Position numbers and translations under genes: made by a program
Part shown: positions 28,126 through 37,202 of the stretch, piece by piece
Numbering within the stretch: position 1 is the stretch's first letter
How the letters are laid out: every line of letters starts with the position of its first letter
The notes under the pieces: generated by a model
Seen by the model: the letters and a program-made list of their open reading frames with translations, nothing else
What the model was told of the DNA's origin: nothing
The model's database searches: none
NCBI GenBank assembly: GCA_007751475.1
Contig: CP036434.1
Span: forward strand, 5,337,524-5,401,523
Length of the DNA: 64,000 nt
Direction: 5' to 3'
DNA from: Saltatorellus ferox
GTDB taxonomy: Bacteria > Planctomycetota > UBA1135 > GCA-002686595

Positions 28126-30894
28126 CTACTTCGCGCCCCAGGCCTCGGCCTTCTCCGGCTTCTCCCAGGCGACGTAGAGATCCACGAGCAGCTCCCGGAC
28201 CCTGGCGATCTCCGTCGGCGTCGCGGCACCGTCCTCGCCGAGGCGCCGCTCGACCTCCAGCAGCACCTCCTCCGCGCCCTCGAAGTCCCCGGCCGCCTGG
28301 AGCGCGCGCCCGAGGTTCGAGCGAAACGGAAAGACGTTGACCCGGCTCCCGGGCTGATGCTCCTCGCTGAGCGCGAGCACGCGCCGGGCCGTCTCGACCG
28401 CCTCCTCCCCGCGCCCGAGCTTGATGAAGAGCATCGCCATGTTGTTCAACGTGACGTGCGTCTGCGGATGCCCCTCGCCCGCGAGCTCCATGAGACCCGA
28501 CTTCGCCGACTCGTACGTCGCCAGTGATTCCTCCAGTCGGCCAAGATTCTCGAGAGCGGCGGCGAGGCTGATCTCGCACAGGAGGACCCGCACGGGATCA
28601 CGCTCGCCGTCGAGGGACTCGAGGCTCTCGCGCAGGATCTCCTCGGCCCGCTCGAAGCGCTTCTCGTACATCAGCGCGACGCTCAGGTTGTTCCGGGCCA
28701 CGAACGTATTCTCATGGCCGTCGCCGAAGACCCTGAGCGACGTGGCGAGCACATCCTCCAGCACGTCGATCGCTTCGGCGTGTCGATCCAGGCCGCTGAG
28801 CGCGGACGCGTAGGTCGCCTTGATCACCAGAGTATCGGCGTGGTCAGACCCCCAGACGAAGAGAGCGCGCGGCATGAGTCGCTCGACGATCTCCAGCGCC
28901 TTGCCCCACTCCGTGCGGGTGTTCGCGATCTGCGCGCGCGTCAGTTCCTGGGTCAGAAGCCGCGGATGATCGTCCCCATCGAGCGCCTTCATGGCGGCGA
29001 TGCCCTCCCGCAAGAGCTCGTCGGCGGCCGGATACTCGCCGCTCTCCATGAGCGCGTTGGCCAGGCGGCTCCGGGCGACCTCGACGCTGTCCTCCCCGGG
29101 CGACAGGAAGCGAAGCCAGCCCTCGAAGCATCGGCGGGCCGCCGCGAGGGCATTCTCCCGATCGGAGGTCGCGTCGTAGAAGAGGACGTCAAGTTCGAGG
29201 GGCCGCATCTGCATCCAGGGAGGTGCCTCTGCGCCGAACGCCTCCACGGACTCCCCCACCTCGCGCCGGAACGCCTCCGCGCGATCGATGTCCTCCATCT
29301 GAAGCCAGAGCTCGGCGAGCGACGCGGCCGATTCGATCGCCCCCTCCGAGCCCGGACCGTCCGACTCGAGAAACGCCCGTCGCGCCTCCGCGAGGTGCGC
29401 CCGCGCGTAGTCGAGAACACCGAGCCGGAGGTAGGTCTCGCCGATCGTCCCATGCAGCCCGGCGAGCACCTCGAGATCCAGCCGCGCCGAGCCCGCAGGC
29501 ATCTCCACGTCCGTAGATTGGCCGCTTCGAACGCGCTCGGTGACGCCGAGCTCCAGCGATGCCTGGTGCAGGAGGTCGACGACGCGCACGCCGCGGCTCC
29601 CGAGCTCCGGGTCGGCGCTGGCGAGGACGCGCTCCAGGAATTGATTCGCGTCCCGCGCGCGATCGCGTTCGATGACGGCCGCCCGCTCGGCCCGCTGGCT
29701 GCGCACGAGCCCCACGCTGGTCCCTACGACGGCCAGCACGAGGCCGACGAGCCCGAGCCCGAACCCCGCCACCAGTCCGCGATGGCGCTCGGCGAACTTC
29801 GAGGCCTGGTACCAGGCCGTCGGCGGCCGGGCGGAGATCGGCTCGCGATCGAGGAAGCGGCGCAGGTCCGAGGCGAACGCGTCGACGCTGGCGTAGCGCC
29901 GGTCGGCGTCGCGCTCGAGCGCCTTCGCGAGCACCGTCTCGATGTCACCGCGAAGCGAACGATCGAATCGGCTGAGGCGCGCGGCATCCTCCCGAGACAG
30001 CCGCAGCGCAACCTTCGGCAGGGACAGGCCGCTGAGCTCCAGCGGCGCATGGCCCGTCAGCAGGCGGAACAGCAGCACGCCGAGGGCGTACACGTCGCTG
30101 CGGGCGTCCACTCGATCGGGCTCACCCAGCACCTGCTCGGGACTCATGTACGCGATGGTGCCCACGATCTCCCCGGCGCTCGTCAGCGACGTCTCCACGG
30201 GGTCCAGCGCGCGGGCGATGCCGAAGTCGAGCACGTGGGGCTGACCGCTCGCGTCCACGAGGATGTTGTCCGGTTTGAGATCGCGATGGATGACGCCGCG
30301 CTGATGCGCGTGCGCCACGGCATCGGCCACCCGCAGGAGCAGCCGGATGCGCCCGTCACGATCGAGACCGAGTTCATCGGCCGCGACGAGGAGCGGCCTC
30401 CCCTCGATCTTCTCCATCGCGAACCACGAGACGCTGTGCCCGTCCGCGGTCCTCTCGACGCCTGCGTCGTGAACGGCGGCGATCCCCGCGTGATTGAGTC
30501 GCCCGAGGGCCTCGACCTCCCATTGAAAGCGGCGCTCGGCCCCGGCGCTGAAGTAGCCCGGCCTGAGCACCTTGAGGGCGACCGTTCGGTGCGGGTACTC
30601 CTGGGTCGCCTCGAAGACGCGTCCCATCCCTCCCTCGCCGATCACGCCGCGCAGCTCGTAGCCCCCGATCGTGGCGCCCACTTCGGGCGCGGGCGCATCG
30701 AAGATCGCGGCTGCAGGCGTCTCCAGGAACCCCTTCTGATCATCCGTGACCTCGCCGAGCAACGACTCGACCTCGGCCCGCAGAGCGAGGTCGCCTGCGC
30801 AGGCCCCGTCGAGAAACGCCGCGCGCTCGGCGGCAGGCAGCTCCAGCGCGTCCCCGAAGAGTTCCTTGACTCGAGCCCAGTCCGACTCAGTCAT
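28126..30894 (-). CDS. Membrane-anchored Ser/Thr protein kinase with TPR domain
   Basis: 922-residue Hanks-type kinase. The kinase domain (about 78-350) has the Gly loop GEGGMGRV (86-93), catalytic lysine in VALK (108), HRDLKPDN (203-210), DFG (223-225) and GTIAYMSPEQ. A single membrane helix (about 373-397) puts the C-terminal part outside. That part (about 470-915) is alpha-helical with TPR-like repeats, for example FVARNNLSVALMYEKRFERAEEIL and THVTLNNMAMLFIKLGRGEEAVE (each quoted in part). It overlaps the ECF sigma gene by 8 bp. The kinase may act on, or with, that sigma factor; this is inference from pairing seen widely in planctomycetes. Confidence 0.93.
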   Translation of the reverse strand: MTESDWARVKELFGDALELPAAERAAFLDGACAGDLALRAEVESLLGEVTDDQKGFLETPAAAIFDAPAPEVGATIGGYELRGVIGEGGMGRVFEATQEYPHRTVALKVLRPGYFSAGAERRFQWEVEALGRLNHAGIAAVHDAGVERTADGHSVSWFAMEKIEGRPLLVAADELGLDRDGRIRLLLRVADAVAHAHQRGVIHRDLKPDNILVDASGQPHVLDFGIARALDPVETSLTSAGEIVGTIAYMSPEQVLGEPDRVDARSDVYALGVLLFRLLTGHAPLELSGLSLPKVALRLSREDAARLSRFDRSLRGDIETVLAKALERDADRRYASVDAFASDLRRFLDREPISARPPTAWYQASKFAERHRGLVAGFGLGLVGLVLAVVGTSVGLVRSQRAERAAVIERDRARDANQFLERVLASADPELGSRGVRVVDLLHQASLELGVTERVRSGQSTDVEMPAGSARLDLEVLAGLHGTIGETYLRLGVLDYARAHLAEARRAFLESDGPGSEGAIESAASLAELWLQMEDIDRAEAFRREVGESVEAFGAEAPPWMQMRPLELDVLFYDATSDRENALAAARRCFEGWLRFLSPGEDSVEVARSRLANALMESGEYPAADELLREGIAAMKALDGDDHPRLLTQELTRAQIANTRTEWGKALEIVERLMPRALFVWGSDHADTLVIKATYASALSGLDRHAEAIDVLEDVLATSLRVFGDGHENTFVARNNLSVALMYEKRFERAEEILRESLESLDGERDPVRVLLCEISLAAALENLGRLEESLATYESAKSGLMELAGEGHPQTHVTLNNMAMLFIKLGRGEEAVETARRVLALSEEHQPGSRVNVFPFRSNLGRALQAAGDFEGAEEVLLEVERRLGEDGAATPTEIARVRELLVDLYVAWEKPEKAEAWGAK

Positions 30895-31462
30895 CCTGAC
30901 TTCCGGAAAGCGCCCGCGCGAGCCATGCCTTCGCCACGTTCCATTCCCGCGCCACGGTGCGCTCGGAGACGCCCATCACGGAGGCCGTGTCCTCGACCGA
31001 CAGTCCGCCGAAGAAGCGCAGCTCGACGACCTTGGCAGCGCGCGGATCTCTCTCGCTCAGCTCCGTCAGGGCCGCGTCGAGCGCCACGAAATCGAGGTCG
31101 TCCGGATCGAAGGCGCGATCCGCCATCTCCAGAGGCTGGCGTCGCATCGCGCCGCCGTGCTTCTCGGACCGAACCCGCCGCGCGCGATCGACGAGGATCC
31201 TTCGCATCGCGAGCGCGGCCGCGCTGAAGAAGTGGCCGCGACTGTCCCACGAGAGCGACTCGCCATCGGCACCGACGAGCTTCATCCACGCCTCGTGCAC
31301 GAGCGCCGTGGCCTGCAGCGTGTGCCCCTTGGCTTCGCGGCCCATCTGGCCACCGGCGAGCCGGCGAAGTTCGTCGTAGACGCGCGGGAGAAGGGCCTCC
31401 CCGGCAGCGGGGTCGGCGCCGGCGCGCTGGAGGAGGACCGTGAGGTCGGGATCGTCGGACAT
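30887..31462 (-). CDS. ECF-family RNA polymerase sigma factor
   Basis: 191 residues with sigma region 2 (RVYDELRRLAGGQM ... ATALVHEAWMKLVG ... FFSAAALAMRRILVDRARR) and a region 4 helix-turn-helix (LRFFGGLSVEDTASVMGVSERTVAREWNVAKAWLARAL, quoted in parts). It belongs to the group of ECF sigmas whose genes neighbour Ser/Thr kinases. No anti-sigma gene is adjacent; the kinase probably takes the regulatory role. Confidence 0.9.
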   Translation of the reverse strand: MSDDPDLTVLLQRAGADPAAGEALLPRVYDELRRLAGGQMGREAKGHTLQATALVHEAWMKLVGADGESLSWDSRGHFFSAAALAMRRILVDRARRVRSEKHGGAMRRQPLEMADRAFDPDDLDFVALDAALTELSERDPRAAKVVELRFFGGLSVEDTASVMGVSERTVAREWNVAKAWLARALSGSQDD

Positions 31463-31555
31463 GGGATTCGAGCGGGGGGTTGGACGGTCCAGAAGTCTAC
31501 GACATCCCCACCATCCGGATCCTGCTCACCGGATCCCCCTCACGTGCACCGACGA

Positions 31556-32176
31556 TCAGGAGCGACCGCGGCGCCGGATGGCACGCCGATCCTCCAGCGC
31601 GTCCTCCAGAACGCCCTTGTGCAGATACTCGATCGCGCTGCCTGCGGGAAGTCCCCGCGCGAGACGGCTGATGATCAGATCGGGAATGCCCGCGCTCTCC
31701 AGCGCGTCGAGAACGAGGAGCGCCGTCGCCTCCCCTTCCTTGTCGGGATCGGTGGCGAGGATGACTTCCCTGACGTTGCCCCGCCGCACGCGGTCGAGCA
31801 GCGCATGGATCGAGAGGTGCCGCGCTTCCGTTCCATCGGCCGGATTCAGCGCCCCCATCAACACGTGGTAGCGGCCGTCGAAGACGCGAGCTCGCTCCAT
31901 CGCCTCGACGTGACGCGGCTCCTCGACGACGGCGATCGTCGTCGCGTCGCGCCCCTCGTCAGCGCAGAGGCCGCAGAGCTCTTGCTCGGCCACGTTGCCA
32001 CATTCCTTGCAGCGCTTCGCATCTGTGAGGACGAGCGCGATGGCGTCGCGCAGCGCTGCGCCTGAACGCTCGCTGCGGAGCACGTGGAACGTCAAGCGCT
32101 CCGCGCTGACGCGCCCGATGCCGGGCAGCGCCTCGAACGCCTTGATGAGCGCCTCGACCGGGGCGGGATAGGCCAT
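31556..32176 (-). CDS. recR: Recombination mediator RecR
   Basis: Works with RecO/RecF to load RecA at gaps. 206 residues: N-terminal helix-hairpin-helix (LPGIGRVSAERLTFH), zinc finger CKECGNVAEQELCGLC and Toprim domain starting IAVVEEPRHVEAMERARVF. Last gene of the conserved dnaX-ebfC-recR operon; the start is 3 bases past the ebfC stop. Confidence 0.96.
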   Translation of the reverse strand: MAYPAPVEALIKAFEALPGIGRVSAERLTFHVLRSERSGAALRDAIALVLTDAKRCKECGNVAEQELCGLCADEGRDATTIAVVEEPRHVEAMERARVFDGRYHVLMGALNPADGTEARHLSIHALLDRVRRGNVREVILATDPDKEGEATALLVLDALESAGIPDLIISRLARGLPAGSAIEYLHKGVLEDALEDRRAIRRRGRS

Positions 32177-32179
32177 CGA

Positions 32180-32497
32180 CTAGAGAAGCCCCGGGAGGTT
32201 CATGCCGCCCGTGACCTTGGCCATGCGCTCTTCGTGCTGTTTCTGGGCCTGGCGCTGGGCTGCCTGGACGGCGAGCAGAACGAGCTCGTTCAGGTCGTCC
32301 GACCCGGGCGCAGGTGCTCCCTCCGCGATGGCGACGCTGTGGAGATTCCCCATGCCGTCGACCGTGGCGCGGCAGGTGCCGCCAGCGCCGCCCTCGATGC
32401 GCGCATCGCGAAGCTCCTCGCGCGCTTCCTCCAGGGACTTCTGCATCTTCTGGGCCTGCGCGAGCAGGTTGCCCATCTCTCCGAATGATCCGCTCAT
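32180..32497 (-). CDS. ebfC: YbaB/EbfC nucleoid-associated protein
   Basis: Small DNA-binding protein, 105 residues, with the family pattern NLLAQAQKMQKSLEEAREEL followed by a beta region and a C-terminal helix (LVLLAVQAAQRQAQKQ). It lies between dnaX and recR, the near-universal position for this family. Confidence 0.93.
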   Translation of the reverse strand: MSGSFGEMGNLLAQAQKMQKSLEEAREELRDARIEGGAGGTCRATVDGMGNLHSVAIAEGAPAPGSDDLNELVLLAVQAAQRQAQKQHEERMAKVTGGMNLPGLL

Positions 32498-32525
32498 GGT
32501 TGCTTGGCTCTCGGGCCTGGGTGAT

Positions 32526-34379
32526 TCAGTCCTCGACTCGTCCGCCGAAGAGTTCCTTGACCTCGTTGGTGAACGGGTCGTCCTTGCCGCTCGTGTCGCC
32601 GTCGTGGATCTCGATCTTGAGGCGCACCGAGTCTCCGACGGCGGCGGCGAACGCGGCCTCCATCATGGTGTGCGCGCGGCTGTCCTGGAGGCGCTTGGCT
32701 TCCTCTTCCGACAGACCGCGGAGCTTCAGTGGCGCCACCCCGCCGAGGTCGCGCACGAGGTTGCCCTTGCGAAAGAGCAGGTCGGCGAGCGGGGCGTCCT
32801 TGCGCTTGAGTTCGCGCAGGAAACCCATCCACCGGTCGGCGGTGCTGTTGGTCTGCACGCTCGGAGCGGAGCCGCGGGCTCCCCTGCGTTTGGCTGGCGG
32901 AGCGGGCTGGCCAGCCGGAGCCTGCGCTTGGATCTCGCGCTGGGCGAGTTCAGGGGTGCGCTGTGCGGGTTGGCCCCTCCGGGACGGAGGGATGTAGCCC
33001 TGGGTCGGGGCTGGCGTCGGAGTCGGGGCCTGAGCCGGGGCCTGAGCCGGGGCCGGAGTCGCTGCGGGTGCCGGCGCCGTTGCCTGCAGCGGGGCGGGCG
33101 CTGGCCGGGTCGGGGGCTGAGCGATGGCCGGATCCGTGACGACCGGATCTTTGACGTTCGGGGCCGAGGTCGATTCAGGCGCCGCTAGGGGCCGCGCCGA
33201 CGGTGGCGTCGGCGCGGGAGCTCCTGTCGCGAGGCGACTTTCGAGGGCTTCGAGCCGCTGGATGAGCACGTCGACGGGCATGGTGGCCTCGGGTCGACAG
33301 AGGTCGAGCAAGGTCGCTTCGAGGATGAGGCGAGAGTGCGCGCGCATGTGGATGGGTCCCATCCGCTCCCGTGCGTGCAGGAGTTCCTGCAGGACGAGTT
33401 CGAGGCGATCGGCGCCGAACTTCGAAGCGCGCTCTGCCATCGCCGCTTTGGCCACGGGGCTCGCGGACGAGGCGACCATGGGCGCGTCCTCACCGATGAG
33501 CCGCAGGAGGAGGGCGGAGCGCAGGTAGCCGAGAACGGCATCGAGGAAGGCGGGCTCGTCCCCTTCCCTGCCTGGAAGGGCCTTGAGGAGCGCGACCTTG
33601 TCGGTGTCGAGGATGGCGTCCAGAACCGCCTCGATCGCTTCGGTCGAGCCTTCACCGGCAAGCCGCGCGGTATCAGCGACCTTGGGCGTCCGGCCGACGA
33701 GCGCGAGCAGCTGGTCGGCGAGCGAGAGAGCGTCGCGCATGCCGCCGCGGGCGCGCCGTGCGATCTCGGCGGAGACGCCGGGTTCGGCCTCGACGTCTTC
33801 CAGCGCGAAGACCTCGTCGAGTCGAGCGACGATCTGGCTCTCCGACAGCGGAGACAGCCGAAGGACCTGGCACCGCGAAACGACGGTGTCGGGGACCTTG
33901 TGGAGCTCGGTGGTCGCGAAGAGGAACTTGACGTGGGCCGGGGGTTCTTCGAGCGTCTTCAGGAGCGCGTTGAACGCGGCTCTGGAGAGCATGTGAACCT
34001 CGTCGATGAGGAAGACCTTGAAGCGTGCCTTGAGCGGCACGTAGCCGGCCTGGTCGCGCAGGTTCCGAACGTGGTCGACGCCCGTGTTGGAAGCCGCGTC
34101 GATCTCGATGAGGTCGGGTTCGGTCCCGGCGTCATAGGAGAGGCACCGCTCACAAACTCCGCAGGGTTCCTCGATGGGCCCTTTCTCGCAGTTGAGGGCC
34201 TTGGCGAACAGCCGGGCCGAGGTGGTCTTGCCGGTTCCGCGGGGTCCGAAGAACAGGTACGCGTGCCCGACTCTCCCCTCAGCGATCGCTCCCCGGAGGG
34301 TCCGTGTCACCACTTCCTGGCCGGCGACGTCGGCGAAGGCGGTGGGCCGGTACTTGCGTGCGAGAACGAGGTAGGACAT
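32526..34379 (-). CDS. dnaX: DNA polymerase III subunit gamma/tau
   Basis: Clamp-loader ATPase. 617 residues: Walker A GPRGTGKT (45-52), four-cysteine zinc module (C64, C73, C76, C79), DEVHMLS Walker B and the sensor SRC (arginine-finger) region. An Ala/Pro/Gln-rich linker follows (about 395-480, PAPAQAPAQAPTPTPAP), then the tau-type C-terminal domain. I see no obvious A-rich programmed frameshift site, so a short gamma form is not predicted. Followed by ebfC and recR; preceded by the SRP RNA gene. Confidence 0.95.
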   Translation of the reverse strand: MSYLVLARKYRPTAFADVAGQEVVTRTLRGAIAEGRVGHAYLFFGPRGTGKTTSARLFAKALNCEKGPIEEPCGVCERCLSYDAGTEPDLIEIDAASNTGVDHVRNLRDQAGYVPLKARFKVFLIDEVHMLSRAAFNALLKTLEEPPAHVKFLFATTELHKVPDTVVSRCQVLRLSPLSESQIVARLDEVFALEDVEAEPGVSAEIARRARGGMRDALSLADQLLALVGRTPKVADTARLAGEGSTEAIEAVLDAILDTDKVALLKALPGREGDEPAFLDAVLGYLRSALLLRLIGEDAPMVASSASPVAKAAMAERASKFGADRLELVLQELLHARERMGPIHMRAHSRLILEATLLDLCRPEATMPVDVLIQRLEALESRLATGAPAPTPPSARPLAAPESTSAPNVKDPVVTDPAIAQPPTRPAPAPLQATAPAPAATPAPAQAPAQAPTPTPAPTQGYIPPSRRGQPAQRTPELAQREIQAQAPAGQPAPPAKRRGARGSAPSVQTNSTADRWMGFLRELKRKDAPLADLLFRKGNLVRDLGGVAPLKLRGLSEEEAKRLQDSRAHTMMEAAFAAAVGDSVRLKIEIHDGDTSGKDDPFTNEVKELFGGRVED

Positions 34380-34450
34380 CGAACCGAAAGAATAACCGGG
34401 TCACAGCCGTAGCGCCTGGCCATCACGGAGAGAACCCGCGCAGATCGAAA

Positions 34451-34546
34451 GGCCCGGGCACCTCGCGCCTGCCGTGCGGCCCTTAGGGCTGCTCCGTTCC
34501 CGGCCTGACCCGGTTCGGACCGACGACATCGCGTGGGACCGGACCC
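34451..34546 (-). ncRNA. ffs: Signal recognition particle RNA (4.5S type)
   Basis: On the minus strand the segment 34510-34487 reads GGTCAGG-CCGGGAAC-GGAGCAGCC, matching the invariant domain IV of bacterial SRP RNA (GGTCAGG, GGAA loop, GAGCAGCC). Flanking sequence folds back so that GGTCCGG (5') pairs with CCGGGCC (3'), giving a single hairpin of about 96 nt. The position between tadA and dnaX is the conserved location of this gene in many bacteria. The ends are estimates from the terminal helix. Confidence 0.87.
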
Positions 34547-34624
34547 ATCGCTCCGCGCGGGTCCAACCGTTGTGAATGAGTTTCCAGAACCAGGCGAGTC
34601 CGACAGATGTCGAGAGAGAAGAGA

Positions 34625-34714
<90 letters not shown>

Positions 34715-34772
34715 ATTGATCTCGTCGAACGAATTGAAGAACCAAGCCGGAAACCCAGAAACCAAGCCCCGG

Positions 34773-34881
34773 CAAGACCCAGCCCCAGCAGACCCAGCCC
34801 CAGCAAGACCCAGCCCCAGCAAGACCCAGCCCCAGCAGAGCCAGCCCCCAACAGAGCCAACCCCTAACAGAGCCACCCCCC
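34773..34881. repeat. Short tandem repeats between two tRNA-Ser genes
   Basis: About seven degenerate 15-17-base units of the form CAAGACCCAGCCCCAG / CAGAGCCAGCCCCCAA lie in tandem. They fill much of the spacer between the two serine tRNA genes. No coding meaning is seen. Confidence 0.75.
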
Positions 34882-34923
34882 AGAACCACCCGCGATCGAC
34901 ACCCCGCAGGGCCCCAACCGCTC

Positions 34924-34950
34924 CATCCGCGTCAGCGGATGGGCCAGAAA

Positions 34951-34953
<3 letters not shown>
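34924..34953 (-). repeat. Hairpin element, copy 1
   Basis: Stem CATCCGC/GCGGATG with a 4-base loop, preceded on the minus strand by TGTTTTCTGGCC. An almost identical element lies at 44408-44436. Here it follows the terminator hairpin of tRNA-Ser(CGA). Confidence 0.75.
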
Positions 34954-35081
<128 letters not shown>

Positions 35082-35106
35082 GCTTGAATTCCGTTCGGGC
35101 CGTCCT

Positions 35107-35604
35107 TCAGGACTGGCCTCTCTTCGACCGGAAGAAGGACTGCATCAGATGCCGCGCTTCCCCATCGAAGATACCCTCGAGCACGACCGCTCGATGGTTG
35201 AGCCGCGCGTCCGTCAGCACCGTCCCGAGGGACGCCGCGCCCCCGAATTTGGGGTCGCGCACCGACCAGACCACCCTGGCTATCCGAGCATGGGAAAGGG
35301 CGCCCGCGCACATGAAGCACGGCTCGACCGTCGTGTAGACCGTCGCGCCGGGCAGTCGCATATCGCCCGTTCTTCGGAAGGCATCTCGTAGCGCTTCCAT
35401 CTCGGCGTGGGCCGTACAGTCGCCCGCCTCGCGGCAGCGATTGCGCCCGACTCCGAGGACCGCGCCGTCTCGCACAACGATCGCCCCAATGGGCACCTCG
35501 TCGGCATCGCGGGCTTCCTCGGCGTACGCCAGCGCGAGAGCCATGCCCCCGCGATCCTGCTCGCTCGTCAATTCGTTCATCGCCTGGTTGTCAAACGACA
35601 GCAC
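35107..35604 (-). CDS. tadA: tRNA-specific adenosine deaminase
   Basis: Deaminates A34 to inosine in tRNA-Arg(ACG). 165 residues (GTG start at 35604) or 157 from ATG 35580; neither start has a strong ribosome-binding site. The catalytic zinc motif is HAEME (His 66, Glu 68) and PCFMCAG (Cys 96, Cys 99). Its substrate tRNA-Arg(ACG) gene lies 175 bp upstream on the same strand, and two tRNA-Ser genes lie downstream. Confidence 0.94.
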   Translation of the reverse strand: MLSFDNQAMNELTSEQDRGGMALALAYAEEARDADEVPIGAIVVRDGAVLGVGRNRCREAGDCTAHAEMEALRDAFRRTGDMRLPGATVYTTVEPCFMCAGALSHARIARVVWSVRDPKFGGAASLGTVLTDARLNHRAVVLEGIFDGEARHLMQSFFRSKRGQS

Positions 35605-35778
35605 CTCGGCGCAGGAAGGACAAGCCGCCGGGTGGGCCCGATCGACGATTCCTTGAGGGAAACCCGAGGGGCTGGCGAATTGGACAGAGCTGAGGGCCGT
35701 GCGTCGAAGAGCAGTTACCGGGCCGCGTGTGGGCCGCGCTTGCCCCGGATCACCCCGGCGCGAACGCCGGACTGTGAA

Positions 35779-35855
35779 TGGTACACCCGAGAGGATTCGA
35801 ACCTCTAACCTCCTGATCCGTAGTCAGGTGCTCTATCCAGTTGAGCTACGGGTGC
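35779..35855 (-). tRNA. tRNA-Arg (anticodon ACG)
   Basis: Cloverleaf starting GCACCCGTAGCTCAACTGGA, anticodon stem CCTGA/TCAGG with loop CTACGGA (anticodon ACG), GGTTCGAATCC T-arm and encoded CCA. Position 1 G faces U at 72 (wobble). A34 would be edited to inosine by TadA. Confidence 0.95.
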
Positions 35856-35868
35856 GTTTGGGCGCGAC

Positions 35869-35897
35869 GTTGTACTGAGGCCAACGGAGGCCGTCAA
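35869..35897 (-). promoter_or_regulatory. Sigma70-type promoter of tRNA-Arg(ACG)
   Basis: On the minus strand TTGACG (35897-35892), a 17-base spacer and TACAAC (35874-35869) lie 14 bases before the mature 5' end of tRNA-Arg. Spacing and sequence fit a housekeeping promoter well. Confidence 0.75.
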
Positions 35898-35925
35898 GAG
35901 CACCTCCACAAGAATTTCGGGGACC

Positions 35926-37062
35926 TTGTCGAAGTTCCTTCCAGAGGCCGGGAAAAGAGTCTCTGGATGCGGAGCCGCGCTGCCGTACGATTCCTTCGTG
36001 AACCCCAGCAGCCCCTCCCAAGAATCGGCGGCGAGAGCCCCTGGCAAGACCCCGGCCGGCCTCATTCGGCTCAGCGACCTCAGCGACGCCCGCCTCGCGG
36101 ACGTCCTCGACCTGTCGGACCGCTTCAAGGCGGGCGTGCGCAGGACGGAGCTCGCGGGCAAGTCCGTGGGGTTCCTGTTCTTCAGGGGCTCGCTGCGCAC
36201 GCGGACGGCCTTCGAAGTGGCCGTCCACCAGCTCGGTGGCCAGGGCGTCCACATGTCCGCAGGCTCGGACTTCTGGGAAGTCGAGGCCCGCGACGGCGTG
36301 GTGATGGATGGGACGGCTCCGGAGCACGTGAGGGACGCGGCCGCGGTCATGTCGAACTACTGCGATGCGCTGGCGATTCGCCCGCGCCCCGCGGGCAACG
36401 CCTGGGCGGTCGACCGCCGCGACGAGGGCATCCATGCGTGGGCCCGGCACGCAACGGTTCCGATCATCAACATGGAGAGCGCGCTGAGCCACCCGCTCCA
36501 GGCACTCGCCGACCTGATGACCCTGCGCGAGACGTTCGGCCGGGACCTCTCCGGCAAGCGACTCGCGATCGTGTGGACTCCCTCCCCCACCCCTGCGGGC
36601 CCCTCGGTCGTTCACTCGATCCTCCTGGCGGCCCTGCGGTCCGGGATGCAGGTCTCTCTGGCTCATCCGCGCGGCTATGAACTCGACGAGGGCGTCATGA
36701 GCGAGGCGAAAGCGCTCGGCGCGCAGCATCCGACGGGCGGGCTCGAGCACGCCAACACCTCGCGCGACGCAGCCGCCGGAGCACACGTGGTGTACGCACG
36801 CTCGTGGATGTCGCTCGAGAACTACGGGAACAAGACGCGCGCGGCGAGCCGCGTGGCCACCGAGCGACGCGACTGGCTCGTGGACGAATCACTGATGCAG
36901 CTCGGCAACGAGGCACGGCTCATGCATCCGATGCCGATCAGGCGCAACCTCGAGGTGACCGACTCGGTCCTCGACGGGCCGCGCAGCCTCGTGTACCAGC
37001 AGGCGGCCAACCGGCTGCCCACGCAGAAGGGCCTGTTGTCCCTTCTCCTGCGCGGGCAATAG
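35926..37062 (+). CDS. argF': N-acyl-ornithine carbamoyltransferase, probably succinyl-specific
   Basis: Carbamoylates an N-acylated ornithine in the acetylated arginine pathway. The 378-residue protein has SLRTRT (89-94), FWEVEARDGVVMDG (116-129), INMESALSHPLQ (181-192), ARSW and HPMPIRRN (334-341). These match N-acetyl/N-succinyl-ornithine transcarbamylases rather than classical ArgF. At the site equivalent to Glu92 of the Xanthomonas acetylornithine enzyme this protein has Pro 132 (TAPEH), the residue of the Bacteroides succinylornithine enzyme. At the carboxylated-lysine site (Lys302) it has Glu 343. The first 45 residues have no counterpart, so the start may be a later codon such as GTG 35998. 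No other arg genes are nearby. Confidence 0.82.
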   Translation: MSKFLPEAGKRVSGCGAALPYDSFVNPSSPSQESAARAPGKTPAGLIRLSDLSDARLADVLDLSDRFKAGVRRTELAGKSVGFLFFRGSLRTRTAFEVAVHQLGGQGVHMSAGSDFWEVEARDGVVMDGTAPEHVRDAAAVMSNYCDALAIRPRPAGNAWAVDRRDEGIHAWARHATVPIINMESALSHPLQALADLMTLRETFGRDLSGKRLAIVWTPSPTPAGPSVVHSILLAALRSGMQVSLAHPRGYELDEGVMSEAKALGAQHPTGGLEHANTSRDAAAGAHVVYARSWMSLENYGNKTRAASRVATERRDWLVDESLMQLGNEARLMHPMPIRRNLEVTDSVLDGPRSLVYQQAANRLPTQKGLLSLLLRGQ

Positions 37063-37202
37063 GTTAGAGATCGGGTAGGCTTTCGGCCTCGACACGGCGC
37101 CCCCACCGCACGGGTTGGCGCCAAATCAGCCCGTTCACGGGCGAGGGGACCGCGGGTCGCCTCCGGGGTGAAAACGGGCCATCATTGGGGGAAGATCGAC
37201 GA

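Noticed and set aside
28714..31227. Plus-strand open frame of about 840 codons opposite the kinase
   Set aside because: Shadow of a gene with complete kinase motifs on the minus strand.
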